A stretch of 64,000 bases of DNA from Pseudonocardiales bacterium (GCA_019243635.1 JAFAUB010000032.1:46057-110056); one strand, 5' to 3'; positions 43,975 to 53,139 are shown, counted from the first letter of the stretch. Notes: a model not told the origin generated them from the sequence alone. Program-made: numbers and translations.

Positions 43975-44544
43975 TCAGAACGGCTCCGCTTCGTCGATCT
44001 TCCAGCTGCCGTTGACCCGCTGCGCCGTGACAGCGAGCCTGCCGAAGGCTTGGACCGGCTTGGCCTGGCCACCCTGGTGAGCTTGCTGGTCGAGAAACAC
44101 CACCACGACCGCCCGGTCACCCTCGAGCACCTTGACGGCAAGAGCGGGCACAGTCGCCACCACCACGGCCTGCTGTGCCGGAGCCAGCTCCCGCACCCGG
44201 GCGAACTGTTGGTGAAAACTCTCGGCGAACGGGCCGGTGATGACCTCGGCGGCAGCTCGTTCGTCGTCATCCAACCGGGCGAAGTCATAGGAGAACACGC
44301 GTTGCACCGCTTCGCGTACCTGCCCGCAGACCTGGGTGGTGGTGCCGGCGTCGACCAGCGCGTCGTTGCTCGCCGCCGCGGACCCGGCCAGCTGGTTGGC
44401 CTCGCCGCGGAACCAGGCCGCGAGACCCAGCACGATCACCACCACGGCGACCGACGCCACCAGCGCCGCCACCCCGGTCAGGCGCCGGAGGGGCTTCGCC
44501 GCCTCCTCGGCGGGAGCAGACCGCGGCGGGGCCGGAATGGTCAT
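43975..44544 (-). CDS. Mce-associated membrane protein
   Basis: 189 aa. One membrane segment (VAALVASVAVVVIVLGLAAWF, residues 27-47) is followed by an extracytoplasmic domain: FSYDFARLDDDERAAAEVITGPFAESFHQQFARV, ending VTAQRVNGSWKIDEAEPF. This is the Mas/TipN-like domain of proteins that accompany Mce lipid importers and are thought to stabilise the complex. Its partner gene lies 61 nt upstream. No mceA-F or yrbE genes are in the window. Confidence 0.8.
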   Translation of the reverse strand: MTIPAPPRSAPAEEAAKPLRRLTGVAALVASVAVVVIVLGLAAWFRGEANQLAGSAAASNDALVDAGTTTQVCGQVREAVQRVFSYDFARLDDDERAAAEVITGPFAESFHQQFARVRELAPAQQAVVVATVPALAVKVLEGDRAVVVVFLDQQAHQGGQAKPVQAFGRLAVTAQRVNGSWKIDEAEPF

Positions 44545-44605
44545 CTTCGGCTTTCTCCCTCATTTCGGGGGTCTGTCGACTTCGGGGCCTACGGTCTCGT
44601 GGACC

Positions 44606-45208
44606 TTACTTCGGGGATGAGGCCGGGGGGCACGGTCCAGGCTCGGAGTAAGCGTCGCCGACCGGCGCCAGCGCACCGGCCTTCCAGGCGTCGACGCCGC
44701 GGATCATCTCGAGTCGGACGCGCCGGTGCGTGCAGCTCGGGTCACCTTGCTCGGACTGAGACGTGACGTCCACCCCCACGAGCACCTGCGCGATGCCGGA
44801 ACGCTCGTCGAGGGAGGCGACCGCGGCGTCGAGCACCTGCGCGATGCTGATCGTCGCCGAGTCGGTGATGGCGCGGGCATAGGTGTTCCGGTTGGCCCGC
44901 AACTGGGTGAGCAGCGGCCCGGCCGCGGCCTGTTCCCACAGCGTCAGCCCGTCCTGCACCCGCCGATAATCGAGCGTATCGAGGGTGAGCGTGGCCCGTT
45001 GCGCGTCCCGCAGCACGGCGTCTCGGTCCATCCCCAGGACAAGGGACTTGTCGTGCGCGGCCCAGTACCAGGACACGCCGAACCAGCCCGCGGCGGTGAA
45101 GGCGACCACCGCGACCACCGCGACCACGAGAGTGGCTGTTCGTAGCGGACCGCCGAGGAAGGCTCGCGCCGTGAAGGTGCGGGTGGTGGCGATGCTGGTC
45201 ATGGTCAT
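44606..45208 (-). CDS. Mce-associated membrane protein
   Basis: 200 aa, same architecture as its neighbour: membrane segment TATLVVAVVAVVAFTAAGWFGV near residues 24-45, then an extracytoplasmic domain with AQRATLTLDTLDYRRVQDGLTLWEQAAAGPLLTQL and a C-terminal region with one Cys pair (DPSCTHRR...PGPCPP). The pair probably arose by duplication. ATG 45208 or 45202. Confidence 0.8.
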   Translation of the reverse strand: MTMTSIATTRTFTARAFLGGPLRTATLVVAVVAVVAFTAAGWFGVSWYWAAHDKSLVLGMDRDAVLRDAQRATLTLDTLDYRRVQDGLTLWEQAAAGPLLTQLRANRNTYARAITDSATISIAQVLDAAVASLDERSGIAQVLVGVDVTSQSEQGDPSCTHRRVRLEMIRGVDAWKAGALAPVGDAYSEPGPCPPASSPK

Positions 45209-45294
45209 CCAGGGTGGGGAGGTAGATGATGATGGCGGTCGCGGGCGATGAGGGTCTCCCGGGATGGCGGTCGAGCGCGCCGAGGAGGTAGTCC

Positions 45295-46155
45295 GTGAGC
45301 ACCGGACATGACGAAGGGCACCGGAAGATCGCGCCCGGCCGGTCCGGGTACTGGCAGGCGTGGCTTCCCCGTGACCCGGTACGGGCGGTCATCGTCATCG
45401 TGCACGGTGTCCATGAGCACTCGGCGCGTTACGCGCACGTCGGAACCCGACTGGCCGCGGCGGGCTTCGCGGTCTACGCCGCCGACCATCGCGGGCACGG
45501 ACGATCCGACGGGCGACGAGGCAACATCGAACGGATGGCATTGATCGTGGCGGACCTGGCCTCCTTCGTGCGGTTCGCCCTCGAGCGGCATCCCGGCCTG
45601 CCGGTGTTCATGGTCGGCCACTCGCTCGGCGGCCTGATCGCGCTGCACTATGCGACCGAACCGGGAACCCTCCTGGACGGGTTGGTCGTGTCCGGGCCGG
45701 CGGTGCAGGCGATAGTCGGCTCGGCACTGCAGAGACGGCTGGCCGGGGTGCTCTCGACGCTGGTCCCCAACGTCGGCGTGGTCACCCTCGACGCCGATCA
45801 GAAGATCAGCCGAGATCCCGAGGTGGTCCGTGCCTACCGGGAGGATCCGCTGGTGTACCGCGGCAAGGTCAAGGCCCGGACCGGCGCCGAGAGCCTGGCG
45901 ATGATGGAGGCCCTGCCCGCCCGGCTGCCGCGACTGTCCATGCCGCTGCTGCTCCTGCACGGCACCGACGACCGGATATGCGCACCGGCCGGCTCGGCGA
46001 TGGTGCACGACGCGGTGTCCTCCCCAGACAACACCCTGCGCCAGTACCAAGGCCTCTACCACGAAGTGTTCAACGAGCCCGAGCGCGAGCAGATCCTCAC
46101 CGACCTCGTCTCCTGGCTCAACCACCACCTGCCCGCCACGCATCCAGCGGGCTGA
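45295..46155 (+). CDS. Alpha/beta hydrolase, monoacylglycerol lipase-like
   Basis: 286 aa from GTG. VIVIVHGVHEHSARYAHVGTRLAAAGFAVYAADHRGHGRSDG (oxyanion HG motif), nucleophile elbow MVGHSLGGLIAL with Ser at about residue 115, acid in LLLLHGTDDRICAPAG and catalytic His in YQGLYHEVFNEPER make a complete triad. This matches bacterial monoglyceride lipases that release glycerol and fatty acid. No signal peptide. Convergent with rplL. Confidence 0.9.
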   Translation: MSTGHDEGHRKIAPGRSGYWQAWLPRDPVRAVIVIVHGVHEHSARYAHVGTRLAAAGFAVYAADHRGHGRSDGRRGNIERMALIVADLASFVRFALERHPGLPVFMVGHSLGGLIALHYATEPGTLLDGLVVSGPAVQAIVGSALQRRLAGVLSTLVPNVGVVTLDADQKISRDPEVVRAYREDPLVYRGKVKARTGAESLAMMEALPARLPRLSMPLLLLHGTDDRICAPAGSAMVHDAVSSPDNTLRQYQGLYHEVFNEPEREQILTDLVSWLNHHLPATHPAG

Positions 46156-46200
46156 GCGGGGTTCTCGAGGGCCGAACAACCCCGCTGCGCCCGCTGGATG
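46141..46200. terminator. Bidirectional terminator between hydrolase and rplL
   Basis: Two nested perfect stems: outer CATCCAGCGGGC (46141-46152) with GCCCGCTGGATG (46189-46200), inner GCGGGGTT (46156-46163) with AACCCCGC (46178-46185). It lies between two convergent genes and its left arm is inside the hydrolase's last codons. Confidence 0.7.
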
Positions 46201-46213
46201 CGGTGGGCGGGGG

Positions 46214-46603
46214 TCAGGTCAGGGTGATCTTGGCGCCGGCTTCTTCCAGCTTGGACTTGGCTGCTTCGGCCTGATCGCGGGGAACGGCCTCCAGGATCGG
46301 CTTCGGGGCGCTCTCCACCAGGTCCTTGGCCTCCTTGAGACCCAGCCCGGAGACGACCTCGCGGACCACCTTGATGACCTGGATCTTCTTCTCACCGATG
46401 GCCTCGAGGACGACGTTGAACTCGTCCTTCTCCTCGGCGGCCGGGACCTCGGCGGCTCCCACGGCTGGACCCGCCGCCACCGCGACCGGCGCGGCGGCGC
46501 TGACATCGAAGGTCTCCTCGAACTTCTTCACGAAGTCACTCAGCTCGAGCAGCGTCATGTCCTTGAACGCATCGAGCAGATCGTCGGTGCTCATCTTCGC
46601 CAT
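46214..46603 (-). CDS. rplL: 50S ribosomal protein L7/L12
   Basis: 129 aa. The N-terminal dimerisation helix is [26 protein letters not shown]. An Ala/Val/Pro hinge follows, then the factor-binding domain [44 protein letters not shown]. The GTPase-stimulating stalk protein, encoded after rplJ. Confidence 0.98.
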   Translation of the reverse strand: MAKMSTDDLLDAFKDMTLLELSDFVKKFEETFDVSAAAPVAVAAGPAVGAAEVPAAEEKDEFNVVLEAIGEKKIQVIKVVREVVSGLGLKEAKDLVESAPKPILEAVPRDQAEAAKSKLEEAGAKITLT

Positions 46604-46646
46604 GATGGCGTCTCTCCTGTCATCGTCTTGTGTCGGCGGTGGTGGG

Positions 46647-46667
46647 ACCGCCGGCTCAGCCGGCGGT
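46647..46667 (-). promoter_or_regulatory. Hairpin upstream of rplL
   Basis: ACCGCCGGC and GCCGGCGGT pair perfectly around TCA, in the 70-nt gap between rplJ and rplL. The core GCCGGCTCAGCCGGC is repeated before rplJ (47240-47258). Possibly a regulatory or processing element. Confidence 0.45.
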
Positions 46668-46673
46668 GGTCGA

Positions 46674-47219
46674 TCAGTTCTCGGCGTGGTCGTCGGTCGG
46701 CTGCTGCTCCTGCTGCTTGTCGCGCAGGGCCGCAGCCAACCGGGCGACCTGGGAGGCCGGCTCGGCGAACAGTCTGGCGGCCTTGCTGAGGTTGGCCTTC
46801 ATCGCGCCGGCCAGCCTGGCCAGCAGCACCTCGCGAGACTGCAGGTCCGCGATCTGGGCGACCTCGGCAACCGTCAGCGCACGACCGTCCAGGTAGCCGC
46901 CCTTGATCACCAGCGCGTTGTGCTCTCTGGCGAAGTCACGCAGCGTCTTGGCCGCGAGCACCGGCTCACCGTGCACGAACGCAATCGCGGTCGGGCCGAT
47001 GAACAGCTCCTCGAGACCCTCCACGCCAGCGTCTCGCGCGGCCCGCGACACCAGGGTGTTCTTCGCGACCCGGTAGGTGGTTGCGGTGCCGAGGGAACGG
47101 CGCAGACTGGTCAGCTGGGTCATGGACAGGCCGCGGTACTCGGTCACGACCGCGGCCGTGGCACGGCGGAACTGGTCCGCGATATCGGCAACGGCGTCGA
47201 CCTTGTCCGGTCTAACCAT
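46674..47219 (-). CDS. rplJ: 50S ribosomal protein L10
   Basis: 181 aa from ATG ([43 protein letters not shown]), with GAGG 7-10 nt upstream. It forms the base of the L7/L12 stalk. L10 represses its own operon by binding the leader in many bacteria. The C-terminal 20 residues ([14 protein letters not shown]) are a flexible tail. The open frame continues far upstream without similarity. Confidence 0.97.
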   Translation of the reverse strand: MVRPDKVDAVADIADQFRRATAAVVTEYRGLSMTQLTSLRRSLGTATTYRVAKNTLVSRAARDAGVEGLEELFIGPTAIAFVHGEPVLAAKTLRDFAREHNALVIKGGYLDGRALTVAEVAQIADLQSREVLLARLAGAMKANLSKAARLFAEPASQVARLAAALRDKQQEQQPTDDHAEN

Positions 47220-47690
47220 GGATCGCCTCCTCGGTCGGACTGCCGGCTCAGCCGGCAGTGGTGGCTGCGTGTGGTGCGCCCACTGGCTTGGGCGGCAGCG
47301 GGCGGCACGCCCACACCCGGGCCCGAAAACGACGAACGCCCCGGCGCAGCAGGCGCGGGGCGTAGCCACGCCGCGCCAGCGCGCGGCGTGGCGGCACAAC
47401 CACATCCTCCTGCGCGGGTCGCCCGCAGTCGCGGGACCTTCGTCCATACCCCTGTGGCACGGAGACCAGCGGTCTTCGGTGGGACTGCGGTGAGTCTAGG
47501 TCAACGACACCGCCCCGCGGGGCGCGGGGGTGAGCTTCGGTGAGTGGATCAGGTGGTCGGCGGCGGCTGAGCCCGGGTCGGTAGGCTGGTTGCGCCGTCA
47601 GATGGATGGCGATCTGTCCACCTGGCCCGCTTGGCGAGATGTTCGCGAACACCGCCCTCGTGGCCGCCTGGTTGAAGAGGGTGTGTGGTG
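47220..47690. other. rplJ leader and lysS upstream region
   Basis: 471 nt between the divergent rplJ and lysS. It contains the hairpin at 47240-47258, a GC-rich inverted stretch near 47355-47395 (GCGGGGCGTAG / CGCGCGGCGTGG type arms) and a perfect palindrome CGCCCCGCGGGGCG near 47511-47524. An L10-type autoregulatory leader is expected here but I could not fold it reliably. Confidence 0.5.
47240..47258 (-). promoter_or_regulatory. Hairpin in the rplJ leader
   Basis: CTGCCGGC and GCCGGCAG pair perfectly around TCA, about 20 nt before the rplJ start. It shares its 15-nt core with the hairpin before rplL. Confidence 0.45.
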
Positions 47691-49130
47691 ATGTCAACGG
47701 AGGAGTCCGGGGGGACGGGCCCCCGGTCGGGCTACCGCACCGACACGGTCGCCGCCGACGCCCAGGACGCACCGGAGGGGACGGCTGTCCGTCTCGCCGG
47801 CCGGGTCGTGCTCTGGCGCCGGATGGGCGGACTGGTCTTCGGGCACGTGCAGGACCACAGCGGGCGCGTACAGATGTCGCTGTCCCGGGACGAGCTGGGA
47901 GCGGAACTCTTCAAGGAGTGGTCGCGGGCGGTCAAGGTCGGCGACTTCGTCGGGATCGCCGGCAGCCTCTACACCACCCGCCTGGGCGAACGAACAGTAG
48001 CGGTGTCCGAGCTGACAGTGTTGAACCGGACGGTCCGCGCGTTGCCGGACAAGTGGCAGGGTCTGTCGAATGTGGAGGCCCGCTACCGGCGCCGCTACCT
48101 TGACCTGCTGGTGAACGCCGAGTCCCGGGAACGGTTCCGGACCAGAGCGAAGATCATCCAGCGTATCCGCCGTTTCCTCGACGACAACGACTTTCTCGAA
48201 GTCGAGACGCCGATCCTGCAGGAGGCGGCCTCCGGAGCGGCCGCGCGACCGTTCGTGACCCGGCACAACGCCCTGGGCGAGGACTTCTACCTGCGGATCT
48301 CGCCGGAGACGCTGCTCAAGCGCGTCGTCGTCGGCTCCCTGGACCGGGTCTATGAGCTGGGCCGCAACTTCCGCAACGAAGGCATGGACTCCGCCCACCT
48401 TCAGGAGTTCACGATGCTGGAGTGGTACGCGGCCTACTGGGACTACCGCGACAACATGACCTTCATCCGCGAGCTGGTTCTCGCGGTGCTCGACGAGGTC
48501 CTCGGCACCCGCACCGTCACCTACGACGGCATCAAGCTGGACTTCGGCGCCGACTGGCCGGAGCTGGACTACCGCACCCAGATCACCCGGCGGACCGGTA
48601 TCGACCTCACCGTCGTCCGTGACCTGCCGACACTGCGGGAGCACGTCGCCGAGCTCGGTCTGGCCGTCGAGGAGGCGGCGTCCTACGCGGGACTCGTCGA
48701 CCTGCTGTACAAGAAGACGGTGCGGCCTGAGCTCATCCAGCCGTGTTTCCTGGTACACCACCCCGCAGAGCTGGCCCCCCTGGCCCGGCGCAGCGATGAG
48801 GACCCGACCAGGCTCGACATGTTCCAGGTCGTCGTCAACGGCTGGGAGATCGTCAAGTCGTACTCGGAGCTGATCGACCCCCGCGAGCAGCGGCTGCGCC
48901 TGGAGGAACAAGCCGAGCTGCGCGAAGCCGGCGACGACGAGACGATGATGATGGAGGAGGACTTCATCGAGGCGATGGAGTACGGGATGCCGCCGATGTC
49001 CGGTCTCGGCCTCGGGATCGACCGGTTCGTCGCCCTGCTCACCGACGCGCCCACCCTCCGCGAGGTCGTCCTCTTCCCCACCATGCGCGGCATCAGGAAA
49101 GGCCAGACCAGCCCGGACGACGACACCTGA
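47691..49130 (+). CDS. lysS: Lysyl-tRNA synthetase, class II
   Basis: 479 aa. The anticodon-binding OB domain is VRLAGRVVLWRRMGGLVFGHVQDHSGRVQ. Class II motif 1 is EVETPILQEAASGAAARPFVTRHNAL, motif 2 YELGRNFRNEGMDSAHLQEFTMLEWY and motif 3 GLGLGIDRFVALLTDAPTLREVVLFP. Charges tRNA-Lys. ATG 47691 is chosen; two GTG codons immediately upstream (47685, 47688) are in frame. It is short compared with the roughly 500-aa housekeeping form and sits alone on the plus strand inside a minus-strand ribosomal region. A second LysRS elsewhere in the genome is possible. Confidence 0.95.
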   Translation: MSTEESGGTGPRSGYRTDTVAADAQDAPEGTAVRLAGRVVLWRRMGGLVFGHVQDHSGRVQMSLSRDELGAELFKEWSRAVKVGDFVGIAGSLYTTRLGERTVAVSELTVLNRTVRALPDKWQGLSNVEARYRRRYLDLLVNAESRERFRTRAKIIQRIRRFLDDNDFLEVETPILQEAASGAAARPFVTRHNALGEDFYLRISPETLLKRVVVGSLDRVYELGRNFRNEGMDSAHLQEFTMLEWYAAYWDYRDNMTFIRELVLAVLDEVLGTRTVTYDGIKLDFGADWPELDYRTQITRRTGIDLTVVRDLPTLREHVAELGLAVEEAASYAGLVDLLYKKTVRPELIQPCFLVHHPAELAPLARRSDEDPTRLDMFQVVVNGWEIVKSYSELIDPREQRLRLEEQAELREAGDDETMMMEEDFIEAMEYGMPPMSGLGLGIDRFVALLTDAPTLREVVLFPTMRGIRKGQTSPDDDT

Positions 49131-49133
49131 CCG

Positions 49134-49153
49134 GGGCCCGGATCACCGGGTCC
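49134..49153. terminator. Bidirectional terminator between lysS and rplA
   Basis: GGGCCCGG-type arm (49134-49141) pairs with CCGGGTCC (49146-49153) over 8 bp with one G-T pair around an ATCA tetraloop, 3 nt after lysS and about 35 nt after rplA, which are convergent. Confidence 0.5.
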
Positions 49154-49185
49154 GGCGCCGGAGCCGGAGACACAGCCGGGGTCGC

Positions 49186-49905
49186 TCAGGCGGTGGCGGG
49201 CTCGTCGGCGAGCAGGTTGCGGGTACGGTTCGGGTCGACCGGAATGCCAGGGCCCATGGTGGTGGAGAAGTTGACCTTCTTCAGGTAACGTCCCTTCGCG
49301 GCCGAGGGCTTGCTTCGCATCACCTCGTCGAGCGCGGCGGCATAGTTCTCCACCAGCTTGTCGGTGTCGAACGACACCTTGCCGATGACCAGGTGAAGGT
49401 TGGCCTGCTTGTCCACCCGAAAATTGATCTTGCCGCCCTTGATGTCCACGACGGCCTTGGCGACATCGGGAGTGACGGTGCCGGTCTTGGGGTTGGGCAT
49501 CAGGCCGCGAGGACCGAGGATCCTGGCGACCCGGCCGACCTTGGCCATCTGGTCCGGCGCCGCGATGGCGGCGTCGAAGTCCAGCCAGCCACCCTGGATG
49601 CGCTCGATGAGATCGTCCGAGCCGACCGCGTCAGCGCCGGCGGCCACCGCCTCGGCCGCCCGGTCACCGGTGGCGAAGACGATGACGCGCACGGTCTTGC
49701 CGGTGCCATGCGGCAGGCTCACCGTGCCGCGGACCATCTGGTCGGCCTTGCGAGGGTCGACGCCCAGCCGCATGGCCACCTCGACGGTGGCATCCATCCT
49801 GCTGGGGGAGGTCTCCTTAGCCAGCGTCGCCGCCTCCAGCGGGCTGTAGAGCCGGCTGCGGTCGACCTTCTCGGCTGCCTGGCGATAGGCCTTGCTGCGC
49901 TTCAT
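49186..49905 (-). CDS. rplA: 50S ribosomal protein L1
   Basis: 239 aa. [69 protein letters not shown], and [15 protein letters not shown] in domain II, are diagnostic. ATG 49905 gives the standard length; ATG 49920 would add five residues. L1 represses rplKA translation in other bacteria. Confidence 0.97.
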   Translation of the reverse strand: MKRSKAYRQAAEKVDRSRLYSPLEAATLAKETSPSRMDATVEVAMRLGVDPRKADQMVRGTVSLPHGTGKTVRVIVFATGDRAAEAVAAGADAVGSDDLIERIQGGWLDFDAAIAAPDQMAKVGRVARILGPRGLMPNPKTGTVTPDVAKAVVDIKGGKINFRVDKQANLHLVIGKVSFDTDKLVENYAAALDEVMRSKPSAAKGRYLKKVNFSTTMGPGIPVDPNRTRNLLADEPATA

Positions 49906-49982
49906 ATCCCTGTCCTTCATCCGGCGGACCAGTCGTGGTGCGGGCCGGCGCCGGCCCTCCCACGCATACTGTGCAAGCAGGT

Positions 49983-50417
49983 CTAGTCGACGACCGTGAT
50001 GCCCATCGAGCGGGCGGTCCCAGCGATGATCTTGATCGCGGCATCGATGTCGGTGGCGTTGAGGTCTTCGCGTTTGCGCTCAGCGATGGCCCGGAGCTGG
50101 TCGCGACCGATCTTGGCGACCTTGGTCTTGTGCGGCTCGGCCGATCCCTTGGCCACTCCGGCCGCCTTGAGCAGCAGCACCGAGGCAGGTGGGGTCTTGA
50201 GCACGAAGTCGAAGGAGCGGTCCTCGTAGACCGAGATCACCGCGGGTACCACCTCGCCTCGGCTGTTCTGCGTGGCGGCGTTGTAGGCCTTGCAGAACTC
50301 CATGATGTTCAGGCCGTGGGGGCCCAGCGCCTGCCCGACCGAAGCCGGGTTCGCGGTGCCGGCTTCCAGGGCGAGCTTCACGGTCGCCGTGAGCCTCTTT
50401 CGCTTCTTGGGGGGCAT
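49983..50417 (-). CDS. rplK: 50S ribosomal protein L11
   Basis: 144 aa from ATG ([48 protein letters not shown]), with GGAAGGA upstream. The N-terminal proline-rich domain that binds thiostrepton with 23S rRNA is intact, as is the C-terminal RNA-binding domain. Confidence 0.98.
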   Translation of the reverse strand: MPPKKRKRLTATVKLALEAGTANPASVGQALGPHGLNIMEFCKAYNAATQNSRGEVVPAVISVYEDRSFDFVLKTPPASVLLLKAAGVAKGSAEPHKTKVAKIGRDQLRAIAERKREDLNATDIDAAIKIIAGTARSMGITVVD

Positions 50418-50462
50418 GCTTCCTTCCTCACAGCTGGTGAGTCCCAACCGGCGCCGCGCCGG

Positions 50463-51233
50463 TCAGATCTTGGCGACCTGGCTGAACGAGAGCTCGACCG
50501 GAGTCTCCCGACCGAAGATCGAGACCAGTACCTTGAGCTTCTGCGCGTCGACGTTGACCTCGTTGATCGTCGCCGGCAGCGTGGCGAACGGACCGTCCAT
50601 GACGGTGACCGACTCGCCCACCTCGAAGTCGACCTCGATCGTGGGCTTGGCGCCACCGACGCCTCCCGCGTGCTTGCCGGCACCGACCGGCACCTTGGGC
50701 TGCGCCACCCGGGGGGCGAGGAACTTCAGCACCTCATCCAGGGTCAGCGGCGAGGGCCGCGAGGTAGCGCCGACGAACCCGGTGACCCCCGGCGTGTTGC
50801 GCACCGCGCTCCACGAGGCGTCGTTGAGATCCATCCGAACCAGGATGTAACCGGGCAGCACCTTGCGCTGCACCTGCTTGCGCTGGCCGTTCTTGATCTC
50901 GGTGACCTCCTCGGTGGGCACTTCCACCTGGAAGATGTAGTCCTCTACGTCCAGAGTCTGGATCCGGGTCTCCAGGTTAGCCTTCACCTTGTTCTCGTAG
51001 CCCGCGTAAGAGTGCACCACGTACCACTCGCCAGGAGCCTTGGCCAGCGCGGATCGGAACTCGTCGACCGGGTCGGCCGGCTGCGGCGACTCGACCTCGG
51101 CCGTCCCCGCGTCCTGGACGGCTTCCTCACTGGCCTCACTGATCTCGGGTGTCTCGACCTGGGGTGTGTCGGCGCCGAACAACCCCGTCAGCTCCTGCCC
51201 GCCGTCGGCGGTAGTCCCTCCGGGGAAAGTCAC
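50463..51233 (-). CDS. nusG: Transcription elongation/termination factor NusG
   Basis: 256 aa. An acidic N-terminal extension of about 65 residues is typical of actinobacteria. The NGN domain follows ([42 protein letters not shown]), then [12 protein letters not shown] and the KOW domain [23 protein letters not shown]. It binds RNA polymerase and couples to S10/Rho. Located between secE and rplK as usual. Confidence 0.97.
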   Translation of the reverse strand: MTFPGGTTADGGQELTGLFGADTPQVETPEISEASEEAVQDAGTAEVESPQPADPVDEFRSALAKAPGEWYVVHSYAGYENKVKANLETRIQTLDVEDYIFQVEVPTEEVTEIKNGQRKQVQRKVLPGYILVRMDLNDASWSAVRNTPGVTGFVGATSRPSPLTLDEVLKFLAPRVAQPKVPVGAGKHAGGVGGAKPTIEVDFEVGESVTVMDGPFATLPATINEVNVDAQKLKVLVSIFGRETPVELSFSQVAKI

Positions 51234-51303
51234 AGTCGGTCTCGCTTTCTTCCACTTGCGTCATGCCGTGCTGGTCGTCAGCTCCGCACCCGGGTACCCG
51301 GTA

Positions 51304-51681
51304 TCAGCCGAACACAGTCAGCACAGCCCTGCCCAGCCCCATGTCCAGCAACGCGACAAACGCCACCATGAAGCTGACGAAGACCAGCACGACCGCGGTG
51401 TAGACCACCAGCTCCCGGCGGCTCGGCCAGATCACCTTGCCGAGCTCGGAGACGACCTCGCGGAGGAACCGGACCAGCCGGGCCGGTGCGGCCGCCTTGG
51501 TCTCGGTAGCGTCGCGAGCCCGGGTCGGACGGCCCTTGCCCGCGTCCACGAGCCGTTGAGCCTGGGTGGGTCGGCTGGTGGACCGCAGCCGACGCACGGT
51601 GGCGGCGGGCTGCGGGACGTCGGGTGACGCCTCGGCTTGCTCCAGCCAGCCCTCCGTCTCGTGGGCGCGATCGTCGCTCAC
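51304..51681 (-). CDS. secE: Preprotein translocase subunit SecE
   Basis: 125 aa from GTG (AGGA 8 nt upstream). A disordered basic N-terminus precedes the SecE core RLVRFLREVVSELGKVIWPSRRELVVYTAVVLVFVSFMVAFVALLDMGLG with one membrane segment. Partner of SecY (15828-17147). Confidence 0.96.
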   Translation of the reverse strand: MSDDRAHETEGWLEQAEASPDVPQPAATVRRLRSTSRPTQAQRLVDAGKGRPTRARDATETKAAAPARLVRFLREVVSELGKVIWPSRRELVVYTAVVLVFVSFMVAFVALLDMGLGRAVLTVFG

Positions 51682-51804
51682 GCTGGTGATCCTCCGCTTC
51701 GCTGGGCCATCCGGCGGGTGGGTCGTCGCCTGGTTCGGGTCGACGCTGTCGGTTGAGCGGACACTGTCGGTTGAGTTCAACGTCGTCCAAGGTTGCAACC
51801 GACG

Positions 51805-51877
<73 letters not shown>

Positions 51878-51984
51878 TTACCGGGACGTCGACTGGAGAC
51901 GCCCCACTACGGGCACCCTCCGATAACCCGAAACACGCCATACAGCGCACGCACGAGAGATCAGCTGGCAACCCCGGCCCACAG

Positions 51985-52015
51985 AGTGTAGGCCACCACA
52001 GCCACCACCCTCCAA
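51985..52015 (-). promoter_or_regulatory. Possible promoter for tRNA-Trp/secE
   Basis: Minus-strand TTGGAG (52010-52015) and TACACT (51985-51990) separated by 19 nt, giving a start about 100 nt before the tRNA. The -10 is good, the spacing long. Confidence 0.3.
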
Positions 52016-52062
52016 CGACCCCGCGCTCAACGACGTCGAGCGGCGGCGCGGTAGGGGCCCAC

Positions 52063-52488
52063 TCAGGCTAGCGCGATGGTGGCGGTGGCCTGGCCGAGGA
52101 CGGACCGGGCACCGCAGCGGGCGGTGATGGAGACGACGACGGTGCCGTCGTCGTGTCGTTGCGCCACCTTGCCGGAAAGCTCCACGAACGCTCCTTCGTC
52201 GCCGTCGGGCACGACGACCGGGCGGGTGAAGCGGACCGCGCACCTCACGACGGCGCCCGGGTCACCGGCCCAGGCCGTCACCAGGCGGTTGGCCAGCGCC
52301 ATGGTGAGCATTCCGTGCGCGATGACGTCAGGTAGTCCGACCTCCCGAGCGACCCGCTCGTTCCAGTGGATCGGGTTGAAGTCGCCGGAGGCTCCGGCGT
52401 AGCGGACCAGGTCGGCCCGGGTGACGCGGACCTGCAGCCCGGGAAGCTCCTCGCCCTCCGTCACCTCGCCGCGACGGCGCCTGCTCAC
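52063..52488 (-). CDS. hadB: (3R)-hydroxyacyl-ACP dehydratase subunit HadB
   Basis: 141 aa MaoC-like hot-dog protein. The hydratase motif is DLVRYAGASGDFNPIHWNERVAREVGLPDVIAHGMLTMAL, with catalytic Asp (GDFNPIH) and His. In mycobacteria HadB is the catalytic partner of HadA or HadC in the FAS-II dehydratase step. It overlaps hadA by 4 nt (GTGA/ATGA type). The usual third gene hadC is absent. Confidence 0.93.
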   Translation of the reverse strand: MSRRRRGEVTEGEELPGLQVRVTRADLVRYAGASGDFNPIHWNERVAREVGLPDVIAHGMLTMALANRLVTAWAGDPGAVVRCAVRFTRPVVVPDGDEGAFVELSGKVAQRHDDGTVVVSITARCGARSVLGQATATIALA

Positions 52489-52934
52489 CGGTCCTCCCGC
52501 CGGACGACCAGCATGGACCGGGCCGTCGTCACCGGATCGCCGGCAGCGTCAGTGATCTGGCAGCACACCGTGAGCACGTCGTTGCCTCCCATCGCGCGCA
52601 CGCCGTCGACATGCAGCGTCACGGCCAGCTCATCACCGGCCTGGATCGGCCGGTGATGGGTGAAGGACTGGTTGCCGTGCACCATCCGGCTGTAGTCCAG
52701 ACCAAGCTGGGGGTCGCAGACCAGCGCCCGCTGCGCCCGCAGGGTCAGGATGATCGCGAACGTGGGCGGGGCGATCACATCGGAGTACCCACGCGCTCGG
52801 GCGACGCCGGGATCATGGTAGAGCGCGTCGTCGTCGCCGATGGCCTCGGCGAACTCCCGGATCTTCTCGCGTCCCACCTGGTAGGTACCGGTCGCGGGGT
52901 AGCACCGGCCGAGGAACGAGGGGTCCAGTGCCAT
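52485..52934 (-). CDS. hadA: (3R)-hydroxyacyl-ACP dehydratase subunit HadA
   Basis: 149 aa, MaoC-like N-terminal hot-dog fold: FLGRCYPATGTYQVGREKIREFAEAIGDDDALYHD, DVIAPPTFAIILTL and the hot-dog end SMVVRR-like SMLVVRRED. HadA is the non-catalytic, acyl-chain-binding subunit paired with HadB. It lies 40 nt downstream of rpmG. Confidence 0.93.
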   Translation of the reverse strand: MALDPSFLGRCYPATGTYQVGREKIREFAEAIGDDDALYHDPGVARARGYSDVIAPPTFAIILTLRAQRALVCDPQLGLDYSRMVHGNQSFTHHRPIQAGDELAVTLHVDGVRAMGGNDVLTVCCQITDAAGDPVTTARSMLVVRREDR

Positions 52935-52974
52935 CCGCGCAGACTACCCTGGGCGACCGCCGACGCCGGCCGGC

Positions 52975-53139
52975 TCAGCGGGTCTCGCGGTGCGCCCGGT
53001 GGGTGTTGCAGTTCGGGCAGTACTTACGGATGGTGAGCCGGTCAGGGTCGTTGCGCCGGTTCTTCTTGGTGATGTAGTTGCGGTGCTTACACTCCTCGCA
53101 CGCCAGCGTGATCTTGGGTCGAACATCAGTGGCGGCCAC
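52975..53139 (-). CDS. rpmG: 50S ribosomal protein L33
   Basis: 54 aa from [24 protein letters not shown], then [22 protein letters not shown]. Four cysteines (CEEC, CPNC) make it the zinc-binding form. It is too short for a standard ORF cut-off but unmistakable. Position after tRNA-Met and before hadA matches related genomes. Confidence 0.96.
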   Translation of the reverse strand: MAATDVRPKITLACEECKHRNYITKKNRRNDPDRLTIRKYCPNCNTHRAHRETR

